Assembly: GCF_001295265.1 (NCBI RefSeq)
Contig: NZ_LJOD01000002.1
Coordinates: forward strand, 124,001-188,000
DNA: 64,000 bases
From: Chryseobacterium indologenes
GTDB taxonomy: Bacteria > Bacteroidota > Bacteroidia > Flavobacteriales > Weeksellaceae
Direction of reading: 5' to 3'
Positions 54,206 to 63,411 of this stretch are shown in pieces. The notes below the pieces were generated by a model. The model saw nothing but the letters and a program-made list of their open reading frames with translations, searched no databases and was not told the DNA's origin. Within the stretch, counting starts at the first letter, position 1. Every line of letters begins with the position of its first letter. The position numbers and the translations under genes are program-made.

Positions 54206-55630
54206 ATGAAAAAAACATTTTTATTTTTCTTCATGGCATTCATGACGTCATGGAGTGGCTTTAAAGCACAGGGACTTGATTATATTTTCATGCTGGATAA
54301 CGGAAGTTCCATTACCGCTGCCGAATATGTTAACATGAAGCGGGGCGCCATTAAGCTGATGGAAGAGCTTCTGGCCTGTAACAACAGGAACAGGGTAGCT
54401 GTTGTACAGTATGGAACAGGGAAGTATGGTGATACCAGTGGGATCTATAAGCCCATGATTTATATCGAGTCCGACTTTACCAGCAACCAGTTTGTCGCCC
54501 AGAACTTTGACAGACGTCTGGATTTTGGAGATCTTTTTAACGAGTCCTTAGGAATGGTTGGTGATGCGCTGGATGGAAATCCAAATGCTGATATTATAAG
54601 CCCTCAGACAACCTTAGGCCAGGTACAGGATCTTAGAGTGGTTGTATTCACGGATGCAATGAGAAATCTGGGAAGTGCTCTTACAGGATCTTATCTTGTG
54701 AATTCAAGCAGTCCTGCTTATGGAACTACCGCTGCCTTTTTGAATGAGCTGAAGTTCAAATATAACAGAGGAGCCAGATTTACAATGATCCATAGCAATA
54801 CAATCATGTCAGCAATGAGGTCTGCAGCAGCTATTGCCTCACATGGTGCAGGACCATATTCCGGAGCAGTAGAGCCTGTTCAGGGAGATCCTAATATTAA
54901 CTCAACTCCAAGATTATATTTTAACAGACCTAATGGGTTTGCAATTTTTTCTGGTGAAATGGAATATTGGAGAGACCTGGCACAGTATATATGTGACACA
55001 AATGGTATGGGAACAGTAGATTTCAGATACGAGCCGGGAGAATGTATAGGAAATGCGGCAACTGTTGGTGGATATCATCACCTTCCTGCCGGGTCTACCT
55101 TGTTGAGTCTTAAACTGGAATTGATAGGCTTGCAGACGGGAACTGTTTTTCCTGTTTCGTTTAACCCATCCTTTGGGCCTGGTAACTTTTTTGCCTATAA
55201 TCTGCAAACTTCAGACTTTAATGCTGCTGTAAGTGGTGGGGCAACAGGGCTGCAGAAGCTCAGATTAACAATGGAATATTCTTATAACGGTCAGACTGAA
55301 TTAGCATATGCCTGGAATAATTATCCGTATTTTGATTATGACATTAACATGGAATGCCCGGTATTAAAATCGGCAAAACTGTTAACAGAGGAAAAAATGT
55401 TCAGGCTTACTCCAAATCCTACCACTGGATTGTTTAAAGTGATCCTGAAAGAAGCCGTGTCAGGAAAGCTGGAGATCAGAGATCTGAACGGAAATACAGT
55501 TTACAATAAGATATTACGCGATGAAAAGGAAATAAATGTAGATCTGAGTTCACGAAAAGAAGGCGTTTATATTGTGAATATGACGACAGAGAAAAATGAA
55601 ACCTATTCAGAGAAAATCATAAAGAAGTAA
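54206..55630 (+). CDS. T9SS type A secreted VWA-like protein
   Basis: 474 residues with signal peptide ending WSGFKA, cut before Gln. A von Willebrand factor A-like domain (about 23-270) starts GLDYIFMLDNGSSITAAEYVNMK; the metal site DxSxS appears as DNGSS (from D31), with Gly at the third position. RVAVVQYGT and LRVVVFTDAMRN are the following core strands. A beta-rich region (about 280-385) leads to a type A sorting domain (about 393-474; LTPNPTTGLFKV, then RKEGVYIVNM). Probably surface-exposed and possibly adhesive; ligand unknown. Confidence 0.83.
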   Translation: MKKTFLFFFMAFMTSWSGFKAQGLDYIFMLDNGSSITAAEYVNMKRGAIKLMEELLACNNRNRVAVVQYGTGKYGDTSGIYKPMIYIESDFTSNQFVAQNFDRRLDFGDLFNESLGMVGDALDGNPNADIISPQTTLGQVQDLRVVVFTDAMRNLGSALTGSYLVNSSSPAYGTTAAFLNELKFKYNRGARFTMIHSNTIMSAMRSAAAIASHGAGPYSGAVEPVQGDPNINSTPRLYFNRPNGFAIFSGEMEYWRDLAQYICDTNGMGTVDFRYEPGECIGNAATVGGYHHLPAGSTLLSLKLELIGLQTGTVFPVSFNPSFGPGNFFAYNLQTSDFNAAVSGGATGLQKLRLTMEYSYNGQTELAYAWNNYPYFDYDINMECPVLKSAKLLTEEKMFRLTPNPTTGLFKVILKEAVSGKLEIRDLNGNTVYNKILRDEKEINVDLSSRKEGVYIVNMTTEKNETYSEKIIKK

Positions 55631-55650
55631 TCAGTTAATATGAATAACAG

Positions 55651-55677
55651 AGCTGCCTGAAAAAGGCAGCTTTTTTT
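55651..55677 (+). terminator. Rho-independent terminator
   Basis: Stem AGCTGCC / GGCAGCT with a seven-base loop and a T run. Confidence 0.88.
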
Positions 55678-55758
55678 ATAAATAGCCTCATAGAAATGAA
55701 TTAGCATATCAATAAAAATCTAATTGTTGTTTTTATTTTGTTAAATAAGATATATTTT

Positions 55759-55774
55759 GTTGAAATATTTCATG
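55759..55774 (+). promoter_or_regulatory. CRP-like site GTTGA-AATATT-TCATG
   Basis: Both halves are close to TGTGA / TCACA around the AATATT core, the most symmetric copy in the window. It lies 28 bases before the -7 box at 55803. Confidence 0.5.
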
Positions 55775-55802
55775 GAAGCAAATATTGATTGTAGATTATT
55801 TG

Positions 55803-55810
55803 TAAATTTG
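55803..55810 (+). promoter_or_regulatory. -7 box TAAATTTG
   Basis: Exact TAnnTTTG, 17 bases before the M36 protease ATG. The nearest TTG (55785) is only 15 bases away, which is short, so an activator may be needed. Confidence 0.55.
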
Positions 55811-55827
55811 CCACTTTATTAGTAAAA

Positions 55828-58425
55828 ATGAAAAAAATAACTCTACCAATCTTATTTGCCGTATTCACAGCATTTCCTTTAACTTTATTTTCGCAGGATA
55901 ATAATAATTTAATTAAAGATTATATTTCTCAAAATACAATCAGGGAATATAAAAAATCAGACCTTACCAATTTTATTATTGATAATATAGACCCTTCAAA
56001 GTCAATGAACGGGGATGTTATCAAATTTAAGCAGATCTACAACGGCCTTCCGGTATATGGAACTGCAGGAACAGCATTGGTAAGAGACCAGAAAATTATT
56101 TATTATACTGATAACTTTATCAAAGATTATAAAATATCTGCTTCAGTCAATGCAGAGCTTACAAAACAAGAGGCCCTGAAGAAAATTGCAGAAGATCTGG
56201 GAAATGAAGAAATTTCCGGTCTTCAGATCATGGCTTTCTTTGAAAAAGGACCAGGGAAAATAACAGCAGCCAAGCAGCGTTTGGTTTACACAGCCAATAA
56301 TAACCAGGAACTGAAACTGGCTTATGAGTATCTGTTGAATGAGCCGGGTACACCCAATCACTGGAACATTCTGGTAGATGCACATGACGGCAAAATTTTA
56401 AATAAAACCAATCTTACGCTCTCATGTAATTTCAATGAAGGGGCTTATGCTCATGATGAACATATTCCTGCGGCAATACCTCAGTATGAAGGAACTTATC
56501 ATATTGAACGTACTAACTTTGTTACGCTGGCTCCCGATAATGCCACATACAATATCTTCCCTTTACCGGTAGAAGCACCAACCTTTGGTTCAAGAGCATT
56601 GGTAAGCAATCCATGGATTCTTGCTTCTTCACCGGAAGGATGGCACTCCAACGGTACTACACATTACACCACTACAAGAGGAAATAACGTGTATGCCTAT
56701 GATGATAAAGACGGCAGAGAAAGTACATTCGGAGTTTCTCCGGATGGAGGCGCTTCCAGAACTTTTGATTTTCCGTACAATCCTAATGCATTAACATATA
56801 CCAATTTATCTGCAGCCACAACCAACTTATTCTATATAAGCAATATGGTGCATGATATTTTCTATAAATTCGGATTTACAGAATCTGCAAGAAATTTCCA
56901 GAGCAATAACTTTGGAAATGGAGGTCTGGATGATGATGAGGTTTTTGCACAGTCCCAGGATGGAGGCGGTTTCAATAATGCTAATTTTGCCTCATATCCC
57001 GACAATTATAATCCTGTTATGCAGATGTACCTGTGGCTGGTATCAAACCGTAAGCTGTTCTACAGCTCTCCTCCTGATGCTGTTTCCCGTAACGTAAATG
57101 CAGGAACCGCACAATTTGGCGCCCGTGTAAATGATGTAGGAATAGCCGGAGAAGTTAAACTGGCCAGTGTTATTGATGGCTGTGCTGCTCTGCCAGCCGG
57201 TGAAATGACAGGAAAAATTGCCTTAATTGAGAGGGGAGGAACCTGCAGCTTTCCTGCGAAAGCAAAAAATGCCCAGAATGCAGGAGCAATAGGAGCCGTT
57301 TTTTATAATAATGCTGCAAATGGTTCTACATTAGGAAATATGGGAGGAACAGATAATACGGTGACTATCCCTTCTATATTGATTACCAATGCCGAAGGAG
57401 AATATATTAAAGCAAAATTAGCAGCTAATATCCCTGTAAATATTACCGTAAGAGCCGATACAAAATATGACGGAAGCTTTGATAATGGCATTGTTATTCA
57501 TGAATATGGTCACGGGATTTCCAACAGACTTACAGGAACCGGGTATAACTGCCTGAATTCAGGAGATGATAAAGAACAGATGGGAGAAGGATGGTCCGAT
57601 TTCTTTGCATTGATGCTGACTAACAAACCGGGAGATAATGCCTCTGTAGCAAGAGGAATGGGAACTTATCCTATTGGGCAGCCAACTACCGGAGATGGGA
57701 TCAGGCCTTTAAAATATACACCAAATTTTGCTATAAATAGCGCCACGTATGGAGATACCAACGGACTGGAGTATAATAATGGTTCTGCCATAGTACCTGA
57801 TGTGCACTCAATTGGTTTTGTGTGGGCAACCATGTTATGGGATCTTCACTGGAAATATGTTGAAAAATACGGATATTCTTCAGATGTAACTTCCAATACA
57901 CCAAACGGGAGCACCAAAGTATTACAGTTAATAACCGATGCCCTTAAGCTTCAGGGATGTAATCCTACTTTTATTGACGGGAGAAATGCTATTCTGAATG
58001 CGGATTTAGCAACAACAGGCGGACTGGATAAATGTATGATCTGGAGAGTTTTTGCTAATAGAGGCCTTGGTTTCAGTGCTTCAGCAGGATCTAAAACGGA
58101 TATCAACGATCAGGTGGAAAGTTTTGATCTTCCTGCAGGATGCTCCGCCCTTTCTACCGAAGAAGTGAAAGCAGCTAAAAATAAAATTTCTGTCTATCCT
58201 AACCCGGCTAAAGATGAATTTTACATCAATTTCCCTGATGATATGCTTGGAAAAGTAAGTATTGAAATTTACGATATGTCTGGAAAATTAATTTCTTCAG
58301 AAGATAAAGTTTCTCCGGATGCCAGAAAAGCCGTTTCCACTAATAAAATGATTAACGGAACGTATATGGTAAAAGTAAAAGGCCTTGGTTTTGAATCATC
58401 CTCTAAGGTGATCGTAAAGAAATAA
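55828..58425 (+). CDS. M36 family metallopeptidase (fungalysin-like), T9SS type A
   Basis: Secreted zinc protease of 865 residues. Signal peptide ending LTLFS, cut before Gln; an FTP-type propeptide (about 25-150) whose FKQIYNGLPVYGTAG motif is typical and which would be removed on activation. The catalytic domain has HEYGHGISNRLTG (HExxH, about 557-561) and downstream EGWSDF, which supplies the third zinc ligand Glu. A PA domain (about 425-535) is inserted before the zinc motif. A type A sorting domain (about 790-865; VYPNPAKDEFYI) ends the protein. It probably degrades extracellular proteins. Confidence 0.95.
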   Translation: MKKITLPILFAVFTAFPLTLFSQDNNNLIKDYISQNTIREYKKSDLTNFIIDNIDPSKSMNGDVIKFKQIYNGLPVYGTAGTALVRDQKIIYYTDNFIKDYKISASVNAELTKQEALKKIAEDLGNEEISGLQIMAFFEKGPGKITAAKQRLVYTANNNQELKLAYEYLLNEPGTPNHWNILVDAHDGKILNKTNLTLSCNFNEGAYAHDEHIPAAIPQYEGTYHIERTNFVTLAPDNATYNIFPLPVEAPTFGSRALVSNPWILASSPEGWHSNGTTHYTTTRGNNVYAYDDKDGRESTFGVSPDGGASRTFDFPYNPNALTYTNLSAATTNLFYISNMVHDIFYKFGFTESARNFQSNNFGNGGLDDDEVFAQSQDGGGFNNANFASYPDNYNPVMQMYLWLVSNRKLFYSSPPDAVSRNVNAGTAQFGARVNDVGIAGEVKLASVIDGCAALPAGEMTGKIALIERGGTCSFPAKAKNAQNAGAIGAVFYNNAANGSTLGNMGGTDNTVTIPSILITNAEGEYIKAKLAANIPVNITVRADTKYDGSFDNGIVIHEYGHGISNRLTGTGYNCLNSGDDKEQMGEGWSDFFALMLTNKPGDNASVARGMGTYPIGQPTTGDGIRPLKYTPNFAINSATYGDTNGLEYNNGSAIVPDVHSIGFVWATMLWDLHWKYVEKYGYSSDVTSNTPNGSTKVLQLITDALKLQGCNPTFIDGRNAILNADLATTGGLDKCMIWRVFANRGLGFSASAGSKTDINDQVESFDLPAGCSALSTEEVKAAKNKISVYPNPAKDEFYINFPDDMLGKVSIEIYDMSGKLISSEDKVSPDARKAVSTNKMINGTYMVKVKGLGFESSSKVIVKK

Positions 58426-58444
58426 GCAAACCTTAACAATATAA

Positions 58445-58477
58445 AAAATCGCCGCAGAGACTATCTGTGGCGATTTT
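58445..58477 (+). terminator. Rho-independent terminator
   Basis: Thirteen-base stem AAAATCGCCGCAG / CTGTGGCGATTTT with one G-U pair, after the M36 gene. Confidence 0.85.
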
Positions 58478-58524
58478 ATTTATCTATCATGATGACATAG
58501 CCGGGTATTTTAATTATTATATTG

Positions 58525-58532
58525 TAAATTTG
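58525..58532 (+). promoter_or_regulatory. -7 box TAAATTTG
   Basis: Exact match 20 bases before the DMT transporter ATG. No clear -33 TTG. Confidence 0.5.
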
Positions 58533-58552
58533 CAGGCTGTTTTAAAAAAATT

Positions 58553-59533
58553 ATGAAGAAGAAAAATATACTGAAAGGAGTTTTATTTGTAGGGATCGGA
58601 GCTAGTATATACGGTATGTTGGCTACATTTGTAAAGATGGCTTATAAGGATGGTTTTACCACTTCCGAAGTTACCACATCCCAATTTTTATTAGGATTAA
58701 TCGGGCTTTTAGTCCTGAATTTTATCCAGACAATCACATCTAAGCAGAAGCTTTCGTCTCCAAGTGGCAAAGAAGTCAGAATGCTTATGCTGGCAGGAAC
58801 CTCTTTGGGTTGTACCAGCCTGTTTTATTATATCGCAGTTCAGTACATAGATGTTTCCATTGCTATTGTATTATTAATGCAGTCTGTGTGGTTCAGTGTG
58901 GTGGTGGAAAGTTTTATCTCCAAAAAATTGCCGAATGCAAGAAAAGTAGTTTCAGTAATTATTGTACTGGCAGGAACCATTCTGGCAACTAACCTGATGA
59001 ATATGAATATTGAACTTGACTGGCACGGAATATTCTGGGGGCTGATGGCGGCAGCTTCCTATACGCTGACCATGTTTACCTCCAATACACTGGCAACTCA
59101 TCTTCCTGTGTTCAGGAAAAGTATCATCATGCTTTGCGGAGGGGCAGTAGTGGTATTTGGCTTTTTGTTTTTTGCACAGATCGGACCGATGTATTCAGAC
59201 GGTCTGAAGTCATTTTACCTGAACTTTACAGAAAATACAGAGCATATTCACTCTTTCAATTATTCAATATTCTGGACGTATGGCTTTGTGCTGGCACTCT
59301 TCGGAACCATTATTCCACCAATCCTGTTCAACGTAGGGTTTCCGAATGCCGGACTTGGATTGGGAAGTATTGTTTCATCCCTGGAACTTCCGGTTTCTGT
59401 AACGATGGCCTTCGTATTGCTTGATGAAAAAGTGATATTCGTACAATGGATAGGGATTACATTGATCCTTTTTGCTATTGTGCTGATGAATCTTCCTTCA
59501 AAAGAAGAATACAAAGCCGTGGAATTATCTTAA
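58553..59533 (+). CDS. DMT superfamily (EamA) transporter
   Basis: 326 residues with about ten transmembrane helices in two EamA repeats (about 8-142 and 160-315). Typical features: FVGIGASIYGMLATFVKMAYKDGFTTSEVT at the start, GCTSLFYYIAVQYIDVSIAIVLLMQSVWFSV, and LGSIVSSLELPVSVTMAFVLLDEKV. EamA proteins export small metabolites such as amino acids; substrate unknown. It has its own promoter and terminator. Confidence 0.9.
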   Translation: MKKKNILKGVLFVGIGASIYGMLATFVKMAYKDGFTTSEVTTSQFLLGLIGLLVLNFIQTITSKQKLSSPSGKEVRMLMLAGTSLGCTSLFYYIAVQYIDVSIAIVLLMQSVWFSVVVESFISKKLPNARKVVSVIIVLAGTILATNLMNMNIELDWHGIFWGLMAAASYTLTMFTSNTLATHLPVFRKSIIMLCGGAVVVFGFLFFAQIGPMYSDGLKSFYLNFTENTEHIHSFNYSIFWTYGFVLALFGTIIPPILFNVGFPNAGLGLGSIVSSLELPVSVTMAFVLLDEKVIFVQWIGITLILFAIVLMNLPSKEEYKAVELS

Positions 59534-59567
59534 AAAATAATAATTAAATTAAAAATATAAGTATTAC

Positions 59568-59592
59568 ACCGTTCCTTTGGAGCGGTTTTTTT
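59568..59592 (+). terminator. Rho-independent terminator
   Basis: Stem ACCGTTCC / GGAGCGGT (one T-G pair inside) with a three-base loop and a T run. Confidence 0.82.
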
Positions 59593-59616
59593 AATTTTAT
59601 CTCTAAAATAAGTTTC

Positions 59617-60612
59617 ATGAAAAATTTTAGGAATGCAGTTACGGTAATAATGCTGTCAGTGGTACCAACGCTTATATTCTCTCAGGTAAAACCATTAGAT
59701 GCTGTATTGTCTGATTATCAATATCCTTATGAAGTTCATTATCTCGATCTGAAATCCCAGAACAACGACCTGAAAATGGCGTATATGGATGTACAGCCTC
59801 AAGATCCGAACGGAAAAACCATAATGCTTCTTCATGGAAAGAATTTTAACGGGGCGTATTGGGAGAGAACAGCTAAAGATCTTTCAGATAAAGGATTCAG
59901 AGTGATTATTCCCGATCAGATTGGATTTGGAAAGTCCTCAAAACCTCAGAATTATCAGTTTTCTTTTTCACAGCTTGCAGACAATACAAAAGCAGTTCTG
60001 GATCAGCTGAAGATTGAAAAAACAATTGTTTTGGGACATTCTATGGGAGGAATGGTAGCTGCAAGATTTACTTTGCTTTACCCGGAAAGAGTTCAGAAAC
60101 TCATTCTGGAAAACCCCATCGGGCTTGAAGACTATAAAACATTTGCCTCTTACCAGACCATTGACCAGGCTTTCCGGTCAGAATTAAAGAATACGGCAGA
60201 GACCTATAAAGATTACCAGCTGAGATTCTATTACGACAACAAATGGAAAGATGAATACCAGCCATGGCTTGACCTGATTGCCGGATGGACACTGCATAAG
60301 GACTATCCGAAAGTTGCCTGGAATGCCGCTATTACTACCGATATGATCTATAACCAGCCTGTTTGTTATGAATTTAAGAACCTTAAAACTCCTACACTTC
60401 TCATTATAGGAACAAGAGACAGAACAGCAATAGGTAAAGACAGGGCTCCAAAAGAACTTCAGCCTAAAATGGGACAATATCAGGAACTTGGTAAAAAAAC
60501 ACAACGTGAAATTGCCGGTTCAGAATTAGTAGAACTTGAAAATGTAGGTCATCTTCCTCATATTGAAGTATATCCTAAATTTTTCAATGCATTATATGAT
60601 TTTATAAAATAA
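59617..60612 (+). CDS. Secreted alpha/beta hydrolase
   Basis: 331 residues with signal peptide ending TLIFS, cut before Gln. Alpha/beta-hydrolase fold with oxyanion motif LLHGKNFNG (about 71-79), nucleophile elbow GHSMGG (Ser 142), and likely Asp in LIIGTRDRTA (about 268) and His in VGHLPHIE (about 312). It resembles haloalkane-dehalogenase-like or lipase-like hydrolases. Substrate unknown. There is no T9SS sorting domain, so it probably stays in the periplasm. Confidence 0.9.
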   Translation: MKNFRNAVTVIMLSVVPTLIFSQVKPLDAVLSDYQYPYEVHYLDLKSQNNDLKMAYMDVQPQDPNGKTIMLLHGKNFNGAYWERTAKDLSDKGFRVIIPDQIGFGKSSKPQNYQFSFSQLADNTKAVLDQLKIEKTIVLGHSMGGMVAARFTLLYPERVQKLILENPIGLEDYKTFASYQTIDQAFRSELKNTAETYKDYQLRFYYDNKWKDEYQPWLDLIAGWTLHKDYPKVAWNAAITTDMIYNQPVCYEFKNLKTPTLLIIGTRDRTAIGKDRAPKELQPKMGQYQELGKKTQREIAGSELVELENVGHLPHIEVYPKFFNALYDFIK

Positions 60613-60719
60613 TTCTGAATCCCACGAAAATAACGGGCTGAGGAAATGAGGCTGAAAAAAAGAAGTACCACTTTGATAGTTCCAGTATTTTCAGCCCAAA
60701 TCTTTTTTTAATTCAGAAT
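60612..60719. repeat. Nested inverted repeats between convergent genes
   Basis: Outer arms ATTCTGAAT (60612-60620) and ATTCAGAAT (60711-60719); inner arms GGGCTGA (60635-60641) and TCAGCCC (60691-60697). T-rich sequence after the inner arm could act as a terminator for the hydrolase gene. It could instead be a remnant of a small repeat element. Confidence 0.4.
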
Positions 60720-60781
60720 ATCCTTTTGTTGACTCCTGTTTTTATCCAAAGTTATTTTAGGGTGCTATCCTTGTGAAACCT

Positions 60782-61939
60782 TTATTTTTCTTTAGTCCAG
60801 AGCTTATTTTTTCCACGGAATACATAAAGCGATACCAGCCCGATTCCGGAAAAAAGAATACATGAAACCCCCAGATTTTGAATGAAGCCGATCACTATCA
60901 GCCCGGATCCGATAAGGATATAATAGATTAGCCCCAGCAATGCTCCTGCACTTCCGGCTTCATCTTTATACCTGATCAGGGCGGTACTCAGAATATTAGG
61001 AATGGCTATACTGAACGCCATTACAATAAAGCAGAAAGGAATCAGAAAAAATATTCCCGGGATCAGGATCCAGACAAAAAAAGAAGCGGTAGCTGAGATC
61101 CATACCCCTGTTTTTACCATTATTTCAGAAGGTATATTTCTCAATAAGAAATACCTGTTAAGCTGGGCACCGATAAAAGTTCCTATTGCTAAAATAAAAC
61201 TGCTGTACCCGAAATCATAAGTGCTCAAATTGTTCTCTTTGAAAATAAAAGGAGCCAATGAATAATAGGAAAACAAGAGAACATTAAAGCTCATAATCAG
61301 CAGACAGCTTCTCAGTATTTCAGGATCGCCGAGCATACGTTTCAGTAAGTGGATTAATGTTGCTGTATTGATTTGTTTTTTTACCTGAAGGGTTTCTGAG
61401 ATCCTGTTTTTTGAAAGAAACCAGAAAAGAAAGGCCAGTAAGGTCAATACAATAAATACTCCCTGATGCCCTGAAAATGTAGCAAGAACGGAGCCGGAGA
61501 TCATTCCGATCACAGGGCTTACCGATAAGCCGATTCCAATCCAGGAAAATACTTTACTGATGTTGTTTTTATCATACAAATCCCTTAAAATAGTCTGGGC
61601 AATAATAGAGCCTACAGAAATTCCAAAAGCAGAAACAATTCTGGCAGCAAGCAGAACAGTGAAATCAGATGCCAGCAGAGCAGTCAGTGCTCCGGCACCA
61701 TAAATGATCAGTCCGTATTCAAGAGCTTTCTTCCGTCCGAGACGGTCACTCTGGATTCCCCAAAAGGCCACTCCTAATGCAAAAGATATAAAGTACAGGC
61801 TTATCGTTAACGCAGCAGATTCCTCCCGAATGGAAAAATGTTCCTGTATCATTGGTAGTACAGGACTGTAAATTGTTTCTACAAACTGCGGAAGCATCAC
61901 CAAAAGGGTAAGCAGCCACAGCGGATTGCACTTTTTCAT
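60782..61939 (-). CDS. MFS transporter, Bcr/CflA drug-efflux type
   Basis: 385 residues with about 12 transmembrane helices. The GIQSDRLGRKKALEYGLIIYGAGALTALLA segment is the MFS motif between helices 2 and 3. The helix 4-5 region (ARIVSAFGISVGSIIAQTILRDLYDKNNISKVFSWIGIGLSVSPVIGMISGSVLA) is typical of the Bcr/CflA subfamily of multidrug exporters. It is divergent from an AraC regulator 76 bases away, a common regulator-efflux pair. The drug or metabolite exported is unknown. Confidence 0.92.
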   Translation of the reverse strand: MKKCNPLWLLTLLVMLPQFVETIYSPVLPMIQEHFSIREESAALTISLYFISFALGVAFWGIQSDRLGRKKALEYGLIIYGAGALTALLASDFTVLLAARIVSAFGISVGSIIAQTILRDLYDKNNISKVFSWIGIGLSVSPVIGMISGSVLATFSGHQGVFIVLTLLAFLFWFLSKNRISETLQVKKQINTATLIHLLKRMLGDPEILRSCLLIMSFNVLLFSYYSLAPFIFKENNLSTYDFGYSSFILAIGTFIGAQLNRYFLLRNIPSEIMVKTGVWISATASFFVWILIPGIFFLIPFCFIVMAFSIAIPNILSTALIRYKDEAGSAGALLGLIYYILIGSGLIVIGFIQNLGVSCILFSGIGLVSLYVFRGKNKLWTKEK

Positions 61940-62015
61940 TTTTTTTCTGCAAAGTTTCTAAAAATTGAATGTATATTTATAATGATATAAATACAAAAAA
62001 CATCAAAAATAAGAC

Positions 62016-62795
62016 ATGGCTGTACTCCGACAGAATGAAGAATTTGATCCCGAAAGTATTGGTGAAAAAGTGATAGGGATAGCATCTGATATGGTGATGC
62101 ATGACTCCGGCTTCCATTTTCACCGGACCAAAGCCCAGCTCTTATATGCTCCTTCAGGATGTATGACGGTTACAACCTCTGAGAAGCAGCTGGTTCTGCC
62201 ACCTTTCAGAATGCTCTGGATTCCCTCAAAGGAAGTTCATAGGGTTAATTTCAGGAATGTTGTAGCTTACAGGTCTGTTTATTTTGATGAAGAGTATACC
62301 AGAAAATATATGAGATCAGATCTTAAAGTATTGCAGGTAAATCCTCTGCTAAAAGAAATTATTGAAAGGATCTGTTTCTGGAAGTGGTCTGCATTGAACC
62401 AGCAGCAGGAAAATATTATGAAAGTATTCTGGAACGAATTAAAAACAGCTCAAGAAGAAAAGCTTGAACTCAGAATGCCAGCTGACAGACGCTTTAAAAA
62501 AACAATGGAAGAGTGGACACAAAGAACTTCTGCCCCGCCTATGTTAAAAAAGCTGGCAGAAGAAGTGAGAGCAGTAGAAAAAACAATCAGCAGGATCTTC
62601 AAAAAAGAAACAGGATTATCTTATCAGGAATGGAGACAACAATGGCGCTTGCAGAGGTCGATAGAGCTTCTGGTAGAAGATCATTCAATAGGAGAGGTGT
62701 CTCATATCCTTGAGTTTTCATCAGACAGTGCATTCATTGAATTCTTCAGGCAGCATACAGGATCTACACCGCTGCAGTACCTGATGAAAAAATGA
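62016..62795 (+). CDS. AraC family transcriptional regulator
   Basis: 259 residues. N-terminal cupin (about 25-95; HDSGFHFHRTKAQLLYAPSGCMTVTTS, FRMLWIPSKEVHRVNF) and C-terminal AraC HTH domain (about 160-258; LKKLAEEVRAVEKTISRIFKKETGLSYQEWRQQWRLQRSIELLVEDHSIGEVSHILEFSSDSAFIEFFRQHTGSTPLQYL). The divergent MFS transporter is its most likely target, with operators in the 76-base gap, though I see no clear palindrome there. Confidence 0.93.
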   Translation: MAVLRQNEEFDPESIGEKVIGIASDMVMHDSGFHFHRTKAQLLYAPSGCMTVTTSEKQLVLPPFRMLWIPSKEVHRVNFRNVVAYRSVYFDEEYTRKYMRSDLKVLQVNPLLKEIIERICFWKWSALNQQQENIMKVFWNELKTAQEEKLELRMPADRRFKKTMEEWTQRTSAPPMLKKLAEEVRAVEKTISRIFKKETGLSYQEWRQQWRLQRSIELLVEDHSIGEVSHILEFSSDSAFIEFFRQHTGSTPLQYLMKK

Positions 62796-62905
62796 ACCCT
62801 ATATTGGAGCGTATTTCTTGTCTTATGCAAAGTTGGTTAAGAAGTATTTTACATAAAATTGTATCGGTTAACGAAATAAATTTATGTACCCTAAAAATAG
62901 AATGA

Positions 62906-63349
62906 ATGGATAATTATACTCATACATTTGAAGTAAAAGCAACAGCAGATAAAGTATATGATGCTCTTACACGTACAATTCCTCTCTGGTGGACGGAAAT
63001 GTTTAGTGGCTCGTCCGAACAGGCCGGTGATGTATTCACGATAAGATTCGGGGAGAATATTCACAAAACAATGCGGGTGAAAGAACTGCTTCCCAATTCA
63101 AAAGTGATCTGGTATGTTGAAGATTCACGGATTGTCCTTCCTGAGTTAAAGAATCAGACTGAGTGGATAGGAACAACCATCATCTGGGAAACAGAGCAGG
63201 ATGGAAATAGGGTTTTAGTAACGGTTACCCACGTGGGGCTCCACCCGGCAGTTGAATGTTATGAAATATGTTCCGGTGGCTGGTTGCAGTTCACCAACAG
63301 TCTGAAAGTATTCCTGGAAACCGGAAAAGGAAACCCTTATAAAGAATAA
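62906..63349 (+). CDS. SRPBCC / AHSA1-like domain protein
   Basis: 147 residues. START-like helix-grip fold: TFEVKATADKVYDALTRTIPLWWTEMFSG (opening strand and helix), DVFTIRFGENIHKTMRVKELLPNSKVIWYVED, then TTIIWETEQDGNRVLVTVTHVGL and a C-terminal helix (SGGWLQFTNSLKVFLETGKGNPY). It resembles AHSA1-type activator or ligand-binding proteins. Ligand unknown. It follows the AraC gene by 110 bases. Confidence 0.87.
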   Translation: MDNYTHTFEVKATADKVYDALTRTIPLWWTEMFSGSSEQAGDVFTIRFGENIHKTMRVKELLPNSKVIWYVEDSRIVLPELKNQTEWIGTTIIWETEQDGNRVLVTVTHVGLHPAVECYEICSGGWLQFTNSLKVFLETGKGNPYKE

Positions 63350-63411
63350 TTTCTTGCAGTGATCCACAGCATCTCCGTGTAATAAATAGTATTCTTTATC
63401 GATTGAAAGAC

